Source of the DNA: Gallispira sp964526435
GTDB taxonomy: Bacteria; Bacillota; Clostridia; Lachnospirales; CAG-274
Assembly (NCBI GenBank): GCA_964526435.1
Contig: CAZGIC010000001.1
Coordinates: 1-64,000, forward strand
Reading direction: 5' to 3'
Length of the DNA stretch: 64,000 bases
Shown: positions 54,901-60,979 of the stretch, piece after piece
Numbering within the stretch: position 1 is the stretch's first letter
How the letters are laid out: every line of letters begins with the position of its first letter
Notes under the pieces: generated by a model
Databases searched by the model: none
The model's input: the letters and a program-made list of their open reading frames with translations, nothing else
Told to the model about the DNA's origin: nothing
Position numbers and translations under genes: made by a program

Positions 54901-57349
54901 CTGTTACTTCCATTCCGGTAACATCTATAGCCTGTCCTGCTATGTAGCTGATTTTATCAGGAGAGGTTGTTACGGCTATACTTGTTATTTCTTTCTTTAC
55001 AACGGTAATGGAAGTTGTAGTAGTTGCATCACCGGCAGATATAGTTATAAGATTGTCATCTGTTGTTAAAGCACTAGACGGAGAATATGAGTATTCAGTT
55101 GTTGCTAAATCTTCAGTAGTTCCGTCCGTATATGTTGCTGTTACAACCATGCCTGCAGAGTTAAACAGCTGGCCTTCTACATAATATGTCTGTGTAGGTG
55201 GATTTGTAACCTCTATTGATACGATTTCTTTTGCAGCAACACTTATTGTAACTGTCGCATAAAAGTTTTCATACGTTACATATATAGTTGTTTGCCCTGC
55301 TGCTAATGCTGCATCTGTAACAGCATAATCTGTTATTTCTTCTTCTGTACCATCACTGTAAACAGCTTTTACAACCATGCCGGTTTTATCAAAAGTCTGT
55401 CCTGCTATGTAAGATACTATGTCAGGCTGTGTTGTAACCTTAATTCCTGTTAATGTAACAGGGGCATCCTCTTCAGATACAGTAATATCAACAGTTGCGA
55501 ACAGATTATCGTAAGTAATATATACTGTTGTCTGTCCTGCTGCTAAAGCTGAAGTATTATAACTATAATCATTTATTACAGCAGTTGTGCCATCGTTGTA
55601 TGTGGCAGTTACTTCCATTCCTGAAGGATCAAAGAATTCACCTTCATTGTAAGCTGTCTGAGTAGGTGGTGTTGTTACTTCTATACTAACGATAGATTTT
55701 TCTGACACAATTACAGTTGCTTGTGCAGTTTTTCCTTTATAACTTATAGTAACATAAGTATCATCTGCTGTTAATTGATCTGTATCATATGTATAACCAC
55801 TAATAACTGCATAGCTTCCGTCATTGTAATAAGCTGTTATTTCAAGACCTTCAGGGTCAAAAGTTTCGCCGGCATAATAATTAATCTTGGACTGATTATT
55901 TGTAACCTTAATACTTGTAACCTCTTTTGAAACAACTGTTACAGGTATAGTTGCACTACCATCACCGTAGCTGACAGTTACACTTGTATCACCAGCAGAA
56001 AACGAAGTACCACTGTTGTATGTAAAATCAAGATATTTATTATCAATAATTTCTGAAGTATCATCATTATAAATTGCCTTTACCTGCAATCCTGTTGTAT
56101 CTAAAGATTGTCCCTCAATGTATTCATCGTAATCAGGATATGATACTATTTCAAGGCTCTTTACCGCTTTAGCTGTAACGGTAATAGGCTGTTTAACATA
56201 AACTTGCCTAGCTGAGTTAATATAAGATTGCCCATTTGATGGAGTATATATTGTCGCATAAATATTTACATAAGTATCATCTGTAGTTAAAGATGTATCA
56301 TCATATGTGTAATTAGTTATTTCATATGAATAACTATCCAGAGTAATTACCATTCCGGTTGGGTCGAAAATTTCACCTTCTACATAAGATGTTTTGTAAG
56401 GGGCAGTAGCTACAACAATTCCATTAACAGACTTGATAGAATAAGAAAAAAGTTCATTGCTGTCTTCACTTGTAAAAACAGGAGAGAAATGTCCTATTGA
56501 AGATAAACTAGAGTCTTGAATTTTATATATAAATAATGCATCATCAGCATTTGAACTAAGTGTACTGGAGTAAGCCTCCTTGATATATAAATCTCCATCT
56601 GTATCTGTCGTTGAAGAATAAAAATCTCCGGTAGTTGTTATATCTGTTTCTTGTTTAAATTGGCGACTCTTTTCACTTGTTCCATTTTTAAAGTAAATTT
56701 CATCTTCATCATAGAAATCCACATAAAACTTATACCCATCATATTTAGAAACACCTGTGTAATAAGAGTTAATATAGTAATCAGGGGTACCTTCCTGTGT
56801 AACGTATATTTTTTTAGGTTTTTGAACAAGAGTCATATAATTTGCCTCATAGTTTTCCATAGAGTCTACAACAGCAACAAATGGAATATAGTAAAAAACT
56901 TTAGTAGTTCCTGTACCTGTGCCAATTTGTACGCATAAAAAGTCAGCCATCATTGATAACGAAGACGATGTTACTACTGAACATATACCAGTATTTGAAA
57001 CAACAATTGGAAGAAAATCAATACTAGGACTTGAAATAGAATTTCCATTACTATCATAAAAAGAGCATATGTTTAATATATCTTCTTCTGTAATTTCACT
57101 ATAATTTGACCATATTGCAGAATAACCTTTGTCCATAACTAACCTAGTATAGTTACCATATTCTTCTCCCGGAAACAATAAGGTGTTTGAAGCTATAAGA
57201 TCAAAGAAAGAGCTTCCGATTATTGTGTTAGAAATATCCTGATTTAAAATAGCATATGCAAATGCACTGCTAACATTAAACAAGCCTACACTTGAGAGCG
57301 TCATCACAAAAGCCAACAATGACGCTAATAATTTTTTAATTTTTCTCAT
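51902..57349 (-). CDS. giant Ig-repeat, dockerin and SLH surface adhesin
   Basis: An 1815-residue secreted protein. The signal peptide ends near residue 31 (VSSAFAYA). After a 270-residue N-terminal region come ten Ig-like (BIg_3-type) repeats from about residue 305, each with Y-x-x-G-x-x-F-D-x-x-G-M and Y-x-D-G-T. Residues 1105-1235 hold four EF-hand-like repeats (GDLNRDGSVTPEDA, GDVDGDGVLTSDD, ADIDGDGEVTEYDA, ADANDDGEINMLDV), the size of two dockerin modules. Then one more Ig repeat, a Thr/Glu/Gly/Ser linker, two Ig repeats, a Thr-rich linker and three SLH domains from about residue 1636. It should sit on the cell wall, bind the cohesin-like protein encoded next to it, and perhaps aid mating contacts. 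Confidence 0.9.
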   Translation of the reverse strand: MRKIKKLLASLLAFVMTLSSVGLFNVSSAFAYAILNQDISNTIIGSSFFDLIASNTLLFPGEEYGNYTRLVMDKGYSAIWSNYSEITEEDILNICSFYDSNGNSISSPSIDFLPIVVSNTGICSVVTSSSLSMMADFLCVQIGTGTGTTKVFYYIPFVAVVDSMENYEANYMTLVQKPKKIYVTQEGTPDYYINSYYTGVSKYDGYKFYVDFYDEDEIYFKNGTSEKSRQFKQETDITTTGDFYSSTTDTDGDLYIKEAYSSTLSSNADDALFIYKIQDSSLSSIGHFSPVFTSEDSNELFSYSIKSVNGIVVATAPYKTSYVEGEIFDPTGMVITLDSYSYEITNYTYDDTSLTTDDTYVNIYATIYTPSNGQSYINSARQVYVKQPITVTAKAVKSLEIVSYPDYDEYIEGQSLDTTGLQVKAIYNDDTSEIIDNKYLDFTYNSGTSFSAGDTSVTVSYGDGSATIPVTVVSKEVTSIKVTNNQSKINYYAGETFDPEGLEITAYYNDGSYAVISGYTYDTDQLTADDTYVTISYKGKTAQATVIVSEKSIVSIEVTTPPTQTAYNEGEFFDPSGMEVTATYNDGTTAVINDYSYNTSALAAGQTTVYITYDNLFATVDITVSEEDAPVTLTGIKVTTQPDIVSYIAGQTFDKTGMVVKAVYSDGTEEEITDYAVTDAALAAGQTTIYVTYENFYATVTISVAAKEIVSIEVTNPPTQTYYVEGQLFNSAGMVVTATYTDGTTEDLATTEYSYSPSSALTTDDNLITISAGDATTTTSITVVKKEITSIAVTTSPDKISYIAGQAIDVTGMEVTAYYNDGTSAVISDYTYSPTTVSSSDTTYITVSKDGKTATTPITVVEKGIVSIAVTTLPDKTDYLTGQVFDPNGMVVTATYNDGTTAVITDYNVDSNTLAAETTEVYITYDGVYTTVPVTVRDSNVVGIEIIKAPSKTEYVEGETFDDTGMIVEVTYEDGSTEIIIDYTVNPDSSLTTDDDEVTISYGGVETTVPITVVEKVVTGIKVTKLPDKTEYDEGEFFDPSGMEVTATYNDGTTAIISGYTYDTDPFVAGDTYVTIEYKGFTDNVNIILSLSDADLLALVPERNGDLNRDGSVTPEDAMILIKILGNVVEYGYKAVHTGDVDGDGVLTSDDVTLIRNYMKGNVNLTDEGLINADIDGDGEVTEYDAVLVEKAVLGMWSLNTIYKLNADANDDGEINMLDVIWILNAYYKHTTIDHIEIITPPDKVNYVEGQTFDKTGMVVIAVYKDGTEEEITDYNYPVRPLEMGDTSVTISFDEHEAEQSISVYKKAIIGSDDDNYPTTEGSTEATTEDGSGSGDGSSEATTEDGSGSGDGSSEATTEDGSGSGDGSTEATTEDGSGSGDGSSEVTTEGSTETTTEENNGNASGVKIISLPTKRVYVEGEIFDPTGIVIEISYNDGSKEFIREDDVTIDETPLKLGDIYGVIYYEYNDLTEKINVPITVITKEIASVEIITPPDKTEYEEGETFDPEGIEIEITYNDGTTEIVGEDDITVVDDQPLTTDDDSVTITIGDGIEIEVPVVINPVTTTEVTTEATTEATTEATTETTTKRTSSGAGGGGSSHNYTTTTEATTEATTSDSDADTNTSDNDSDTNDDTNSNRFADVIGHWAEEFIEYLHDKGIVNGVTEDLFKPDWSTKRGDFAIVLNNMLDLSNSSNYTFTDVDANSYYAQAIANCAAADVFIGYGDGTFRPEQPISREEMFVIMAKLFAGTDYDFAAVDTSILDKYADGNDVSWWSAPYVAYLSSINAVVGDNGNIKPQDDITRAEMAVVIYNYLTR
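53180..53395 (-). repeat. 48-bp tandem repeat in the adhesin linker
   Basis: Four near-identical 48-bp units encode the 16-residue unit EATTEDGSGSGDGSSE. Differences between units are mostly synonymous or Ser/Thr swaps, so recent expansion by slippage is likely. It forms a flexible acidic stalk. Confidence 0.9.
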
Positions 57350-57368
57350 TATTACAATCCTCCTTTAC

Positions 57369-57998
57369 TTACTCAAGCAATTCAATACTATCACCTGATT
57401 CAACATCGTCAGGAATAATTACATCATCGCTTTCTGTTGTTTCTGATGTATACTCAGTCAAATCATAGACTTTAGAGTAAAAATACTCATTTTCAGTCGC
57501 CATAACATCAGAATATCTTGCAACCTCGGATAAGGTCGCACTAATTTCAGTAGTTTCATTTTCAGTGTCAGGATTAACTTCAAATGTAACGGTAGCCATT
57601 ACACTATTACCTTCTTCATCAAAAGAATAAAACTCCTTGTCAGCCCAACTTACTACTAAAGTGCCATCCTCCGTTTTGTCAGCTACAAGATAGCCTCTGT
57701 CTATATTAGATACCGCATAGCATTCATCGCCTAATATATCAGATTCGGACAATACAGGAGTTACATCAGCTGGATCGTATTTAATCGTAGCAATATAGCC
57801 ATTGACTGTAGACATAGTTGACGTATCAAATTCAATCGGGAAAACTATTTCACCGTCACTTGCAACTATGTCTACGGCTGATTCTGTTGTTGTTCCTGTA
57901 TTGGCAGTGTTGGCAGCATTAGCAGCAAATGCCGAAACTCCGCCTAAAGCGACAGCTGCGGTCAACAATGTTACCGCAGTTTTTTTCAACTTTTTCAT
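57369..57998 (-). CDS. secreted cohesin-like protein
   Basis: A 209-residue exported protein. The signal peptide is MKKLKKTAVTLLTAAVALG followed by VSAFAANA. Residues 45-175 have the strand pattern of a cohesin domain: a first strand IVFPIEFDTS, GYIATIKYDPADVTPV, VSWADKEFYSFDEEGNSVMATVTFEV and a closing ISATLSEVARYSD. Cohesins bind dockerins with high affinity. The acidic C-terminal tail has no anchor, so the protein would be released or held by the dockerin of the adhesin encoded 20 bases downstream. This is a family-level inference from pattern, not a search hit. Confidence 0.72.
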   Translation of the reverse strand: MKKLKKTAVTLLTAAVALGGVSAFAANAANTANTGTTTESAVDIVASDGEIVFPIEFDTSTMSTVNGYIATIKYDPADVTPVLSESDILGDECYAVSNIDRGYLVADKTEDGTLVVSWADKEFYSFDEEGNSVMATVTFEVNPDTENETTEISATLSEVARYSDVMATENEYFYSKVYDLTEYTSETTESDDVIIPDDVESGDSIELLE

Positions 57999-58025
57999 AG
58001 TGTTATCCTCCTATTTTATTTATTT

Positions 58026-58745
58026 TTAAAATTTATATCCCCAAGCTTTTAAGACTTCATTGCTTTGTAAAAAAGCCCTGTATTCAGCATTAGGAATAGT
58101 ATTTTTCAATAATAACCCCTTTGTAATATCAATATATTTCCACTCATTATCAACGAAAACTCTATTCCATTCATGAGACATATCAGTATTAATTACAATC
58201 TCGCAAGGAATATCTAATTCATCCAATACCGCTTTATAAGCTAAAGACAGTGCTGCACATGTCCCTTGTTTTGTATCAAATAAGCGATATATGTCATTGT
58301 TTTCAAAATTCCAATCATAATCATAGTTAGAAATGAAGTAATCATAGACTATTTTTATTTTTTCAGGATTGGTATATCCCTCCGTAAGATTAACAATACT
58401 ATCAAGAATATTTTGAATTAAAATTTCATTCTCATCAATTTCTTCATGCGGTACTCTGTAATATAATCTAATTTCTTCTACTATACCATCAGTATTATCA
58501 TCAACAGGCAAGTATTGACAATCTAAATACCACACATTTTCTTTCGCAAAAATTTCAGATAAATATTTACTTATTTCAGTTTGTGTTAAATTTAAATTAC
58601 TAAGGTCAACTGTTTCTTCGTAATTTTCAGCAGCTTTTAAAACTAAAAATTTAAACTCTGCTGCCTCTGAAATTCCTGCAAAAGTTGTGACTGAAAAAAT
58701 GAAAGAAAACAAAAGGGCAACAATTCAAGATGTTATACTTTTCAT
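58026..58745 (-). pseudogene. transglutaminase-like secreted protein, interrupted by TGA in the signal peptide
   Basis: The catalytic domain is intact: Cys in KQGTCAALSLAYKAVL, His in MSHEWNRVF and Asp in WKYIDITKGL, parallel to the protein at 27.2 kb. The natural start at 58745 has AAAGGAGG 5 bases upstream and encodes MKSITS, then TGA, then IVALLFSFIFSVTTFAG in the same frame, which together would be a normal signal peptide. So codon 7 is a nonsense codon, probably from TGG. Rescue from the TTG at 58712 would give a shortened signal sequence without a ribosome site. It lies upstream of the cohesin and adhesin genes on the same strand. Confidence 0.8.
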
Positions 58746-58753
58746 ACATTCCT

Positions 58754-58797
58754 CCTTTCCAAAAGGAAAAGAACTATACGTAAAAAGTACAGTTCTT
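58754..58797 (-). promoter_or_regulatory. leader hairpins before the broken transglutaminase gene
   Basis: On the minus strand AAGAACTGTAC pairs with GTATAGTTCTT (58797-58769, 11 bp, one wobble), followed by a T-rich stretch. Directly after it CCTTTTGGAAAGG (58766-58754) can fold onto the AAAGGAGG ribosome site. Together with the mini-ORF at 58874 this looks like an attenuator that controls translation. In the opposite direction the same hairpin is followed by TTTTTTT. Confidence 0.45.
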
Positions 58798-58873
58798 ACT
58801 TTTTTTAATTTATAAATAGTCTTCATATAATATATTTTTTTATAAAAGTAAATTTATTAAATCTTATATAGAA

Positions 58874-58900
58874 TTAAGGGGGTACGCCTGATACATACAT
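58874..58900 (-). CDS. mini-ORF MYVSGVPP
   Basis: An 8-codon frame with AAAGGAG 8 bases before the ATG, starting 4 bases after the DUF3789-like stop. It ends Gly-Val-Pro-Pro-stop, the same ending as the two mini-ORFs at 59533 and 60143. A Pro-Pro before a stop codon slows termination, so it may be a leader peptide rather than a functional product. It stands 130 bases before the broken transglutaminase gene. Confidence 0.55.
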   Translation of the reverse strand: MYVSGVPP

Positions 58901-58904
58901 ATTC

Positions 58905-59021
58905 TTATCTCCTTTCCAATTTTTTATCATCAGCTGACGAGGCTGATGACATTAAACAGGATATAAAAAATCCTATTGTTCCACCGATAAAAATGCCAAC
59001 CCAAAACGGTACATTAAACAC
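58905..59021 (-). CDS. DUF3789-like small membrane protein
   Basis: A 38-residue protein read from GTG at 59021, which is 7 bases after GGAG (an ATG two codons earlier touches the ribosome site). It begins MFNVPFWVGIFIGGTIGFFISCLM and ends in a short charged tail SADDKKLERR. One membrane helix and the F-x-G-G-T-x-G-F pattern match DUF3789 proteins, which are common small genes of Firmicute conjugative elements. Function unknown. Confidence 0.65.
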   Translation of the reverse strand: MFNVPFWVGIFIGGTIGFFISCLMSSASSADDKKLERR

Positions 59022-59034
59022 AAACATTCTCCTT

Positions 59035-59283
59035 TCAATTAATTTGTTTTTTATTTCTAGCATTTTGAAGCCTTATTACCATTGCTTTTCGCTCTTCTTC
59101 TGTATATTCCCTATGTTTTCTATATGGATTTTTACCAAATCGAAAAGGGTATAATGCACATTTTGTCACAGGACAAAATTTAACTTCATTACTGCTGCCA
59201 CAACTGCAATCCAGACATTTTGCACGTATCGCCTTAAGTGGACTTCTGGGATTTATTAACGTATTTGGTTGTTTTTCATCCAA
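59035..59283 (-). CDS. small cysteine-rich zinc-finger-like protein
   Basis: An 82-residue protein starting at TTG (59283), with GGAAGG 10 bases upstream. Residues 17-50 carry AIRAKCLDCSCGSSNEVKFC and PVTKCALYPFRFGKNPYR, a four-to-five Cys pattern found in small proteins of phages and conjugative elements. It probably binds zinc and nucleic acid. A tRNA-like element lies 28 bases before its start codon. Confidence 0.75.
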   Translation of the reverse strand: MDEKQPNTLINPRSPLKAIRAKCLDCSCGSSNEVKFCPVTKCALYPFRFGKNPYRKHREYTEEERKAMVIRLQNARNKKQIN

Positions 59284-59310
59284 GTATTTTCACCTTCCTA
59301 TAATTTTTTT

Positions 59311-59350
59311 GAAACTTGCAGGATTTGAACCTGCTTTTACCATTAGTTCC
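59311..59350 (-). ncRNA. tRNA-like element 1 (mini-helix)
   Basis: On the minus strand: GGAACT, AATGGTAAAA, GCAGGTTCAAATCCTGC, A, AGTTTC. The ends pair (6 bp, one wobble) like an acceptor stem. The 17-base part is a perfect 5-bp T-arm with the canonical loop TTCAAAT. ATGGTA resembles the GG of a D-loop. There is no anticodon arm and no CCA, so it cannot be a working tRNA. A terminator-like stem GGAGCAAC/GTTGCTCC with TTTTATT precedes it (59356-59386 region). It lies in the 5' leader of the Cys-rich gene. Confidence 0.6.
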
Positions 59351-59499
59351 ATAATAAAAGGAGCAACGATATAATTTGTTGCTCCTATAAATTAAAAAGG
59401 ATGATATATAAATGCAAATAATAATTAATACATTATTTTTAATTAGTAAACGGTCTAATTAAAAACAGCAAGCAGCTTGATGTTGAATCGTCTTTATGA

Positions 59500-59522
59500 C
59501 ATTCGGACAAGTTGTCCGAATG
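59500..59522. repeat. 23-bp perfect palindrome with GGACAAGTTGTCC core
   Basis: CATTCGGACAA and its complement flank a central G. The core occurs again at 43704, 60115, 63061 (one change) and 63710. It sits 11 bases after the mini-ORF stop. It may be an operator of a regulator of this element or an RNA hairpin acting with the mini-ORF. The rest of 59351-59499 shows no gene. Confidence 0.7.
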
Positions 59523-59532
59523 TTTAAATTTG

Positions 59533-59562
59533 CTAAGGCGGAACACCTCTGTAAATAGTCAT
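59533..59562 (-). CDS. mini-ORF MTIYRGVPP, copy A
   Basis: A 9-codon frame with AGGAG 8 bases before the ATG. It encodes the same peptide as copy B at 60143, and the one differing base within the frame (ATT versus ATC) is synonymous. It follows the XRE regulator gene by 45 bases. It ends Gly-Val-Pro-Pro-stop. Confidence 0.6.
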   Translation of the reverse strand: MTIYRGVPP

Positions 59563-59607
59563 ATCATCTACTCCTTTCTCAAATTATTTATTTATAATCT
59601 GAACATT

Positions 59608-59847
59608 CTAAATAATCAGCTTGTCAGTTTCTGCTTGAGAATTTAAATTTGGATTATCTATACGACCAAGAAGATAGTCGACTGAACAATTAAAATAATC
59701 AGCGAATTTTATTAATATAGTACCGTTAGGTAAGGTGCCATTTTTCCATTTTGTTGTATTGCCAATACTTATATTAAGTTCTTTTAAGACATTTGTTAAT
59801 TTTAGTTTTCGTGATAGACATAGATTTTTTAATATTGAATAAAACAT
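59608..59847 (-). CDS. XRE-family regulator, small
   Basis: A 79-residue helix-turn-helix protein (LKLTNVLKELNISIGNTTKWKNGTLPNG; ADYFNCSVDYLLGRID), of the same type as the regulator at 30.8 kb. The ATG at 59847 has AAAGGAG upstream. The frame is open for 27 codons before that, but this part is only the tRNA-like element 2 read through (the GSNPAVSKK-like translation typical of T-arms). It stands between the two mini-ORF/tRNA-like cassettes and is a natural candidate for binding the palindromes. Confidence 0.8.
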   Translation of the reverse strand: MFYSILKNLCLSRKLKLTNVLKELNISIGNTTKWKNGTLPNGTILIKFADYFNCSVDYLLGRIDNPNLNSQAETDKLII

Positions 59848-59887
59848 TTTGTCTCCTTTATATAAAATAAATTTATAAAATTTTTTT

Positions 59888-59926
59888 GAAACTGCAGGAT
59901 TTGAACCTGCTCTTACCATTAGTTCC
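59888..59926 (-). ncRNA. tRNA-like element 2 (mini-helix)
   Basis: Same layout as element 1: GGAACT, AATGGTAAGA, T-arm GCAGGTTCAAATCCTGC, AGTTTC, one base shorter at the T-arm/acceptor join. It is preceded by the same GTTGCTCC word. It ends 40 bases before the XRE gene start, so again it is in a 5' leader. Confidence 0.6.
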
Positions 59927-60114
59927 ATAGTAAAAGGAGCAACAAATTAAAATTATATCGTTGATCCTAAAAGATATTTTTAATACAAGAAAGAAGAAGA
60001 ACAATTCCTTGGGCAAAAGGACATTGAATCATCTAGCACCAAGGCATTGATTATTTTACAAAATCGTTAAATTTTCTTTTTTAACTGAAATAAAAAAACG
60101 TTAAATTACCTTCA

Positions 60115-60127
60115 GGACAAGTTGTCC
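60115..60127. repeat. GGACAAGTTGTCC palindrome beside mini-ORF copy B
   Basis: The 13-bp core is perfect, but the outer arms are only half kept (TTCA on the left, GAATG on the right). Bases 59927-60114 between element 2 and this site are AT-rich with no gene. Confidence 0.7.
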
Positions 60128-60142
60128 GAATGTTTAAATTTA

Positions 60143-60172
60143 CTAAGGCGGAACACCTCTGTAGATAGTCAT
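60143..60172 (-). CDS. mini-ORF MTIYRGVPP, copy B
   Basis: Same peptide, ribosome site and flanks as copy A. The two copies share about 95 bases (59505-59600 and 60115-60210) with few changes. It follows a region with two strong inverted repeats and tRNA-like element 3. Confidence 0.6.
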   Translation of the reverse strand: MTIYRGVPP

Positions 60173-60232
60173 ATCATCTACTCCTTTCTTAAATTATTTA
60201 TTTATAATAATATTATAAATAGCTTTTTAGAA

Positions 60233-60292
60233 CAGTGCCTGACATCAATCTCTAACAGTTATTTAATCTCATGCACATACTATCAGGCACTG
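60233..60292. other. 10-bp inverted repeat with 40-base loop
   Basis: CAGTGCCTGA (60233-60242) and TCAGGCACTG (60283-60292) are perfect complements. A second perfect hairpin, GTGTAATGTA/TACATTACAC (60338-60347 and 60359-60368), lies between it and tRNA-like element 3. Neither has a clean T-tract. No gene lies in 60173-60371. Confidence 0.6.
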
Positions 60293-60371
60293 ATAAAAGG
60301 GGGAATATTTTTTGAGAAAAAATCCCAAAATAACTTTGTGTAATGTATGTCCCATAAATACATTACACGAT

Positions 60372-60527
60372 AGGGCTTGCAAGAATCGAACCTGCTAAAT
60401 GTACTTATATGTAAACCAATCACATATGTAAATTTAAAATAAAAACAAAGTATCCTATACAGAAGTGATGATATATGAGTAAGAAAAAATATATAAATCA
60501 TATAAGTACATTTATACCATTAGCCCT
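60372..60527 (-). ncRNA. tRNA-like element 3 with long helix in place of the anticodon arm
   Basis: On the minus strand: acceptor strand AGGGCT, AATGGTA, a 16-base strand TAAATGTACTTATATG, an 87-base AT-rich loop, the perfect complement of that strand, then T-arm GCAGGTTCGATTCTTGC, A, and AGCCCT, which pairs with AGGGCT. The layout (acceptor stem, D-loop remnant, long helix, T-arm) recalls the tRNA-like domain of tmRNA. No CCA is encoded. It begins 8 bases after the ssb stop codon. Confidence 0.6.
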
Positions 60528-60535
60528 GTAAAACC

Positions 60536-60829
60536 TCAGGTCCGAAGAACACTGAAGTTACCCTGCTGGTCTGTATAGCTGCTTACCTGCAGTCTGCCTG
60601 TTACAGCTATTCTGCTGCCCTTACGGAAATACTGTCCGATATTCTCACCACGTCTGCCAAAGCATACACAATTTATAAAATCTACTGTAGGCTCATCTTC
60701 CTGTCTGTTTTTTGAAAAAGGTCTGTCAACAGCAACAGAAAAATTACATACAGCCAGAGGCTCTGCTGCCTGAGCATATCTAACCTCAGGGTCTTTCCCT
60801 AATCTGCCTATTAAAATAACCTTATTCAT
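60536..60829 (-). CDS. ssb: single-strand DNA-binding protein, C-terminally truncated
   Basis: A 97-residue OB-fold SSB: MNKVILIGRLGKDPEVRY, AVCNFSVAVDRPF, VDFINCVCFGRRGENIGQYFRKGSRIAVTGRLQVSSYTDQQGN. Typical SSBs continue with a further strand (xRYTTEVVAE) and an acidic tail; here the frame ends FSVLRT-stop right after QQGN. The tRNA-like element 3 starts next to the truncation. Codon use is richer in G and C than all neighbours, suggesting recent acquisition. It may still bind DNA, but it lacks the tail that recruits partners. Confidence 0.85.
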   Translation of the reverse strand: MNKVILIGRLGKDPEVRYAQAAEPLAVCNFSVAVDRPFSKNRQEDEPTVDFINCVCFGRRGENIGQYFRKGSRIAVTGRLQVSSYTDQQGNFSVLRT

Positions 60830-60979
60830 TTAAATCTTCCTATAAACCCAACTCAAATTTCATATTTGTTGTGATATAAAAACCTAAATAATCTTTTCAC
60901 TAATACTTGTTTTAAGCGAAAATCGGCAACGTTTTACAAGACAAATCATTGCCATTTTATTAAGAAAATCTTAAGCTTA

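Noticed and set aside
58725..58727. TGA read as selenocysteine in the transglutaminase signal peptide
   Set aside because: A selenocysteine in a signal peptide makes no functional sense, and no SECIS-like hairpin directly follows. A nonsense change is simpler.
59311..59926. Canonical tRNA genes at the TTCAAAT sites
   Set aside because: The T-arm is perfect, but there is no anticodon arm and no CCA, and the acceptor strands close after only 39-40 bases. Called tRNA-like instead.
59848..59928. Longer start for the small XRE gene giving 106 residues
   Set aside because: The extra residues are the tRNA-like element read as protein, and the ATG at 59847 has a proper ribosome site.
60283..60501. 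72-residue minus-strand frame across tRNA-like element 3
   Set aside because: It has no ribosome site, low-complexity Phe/Ile content, and reads through the T-arm; it is a shadow.
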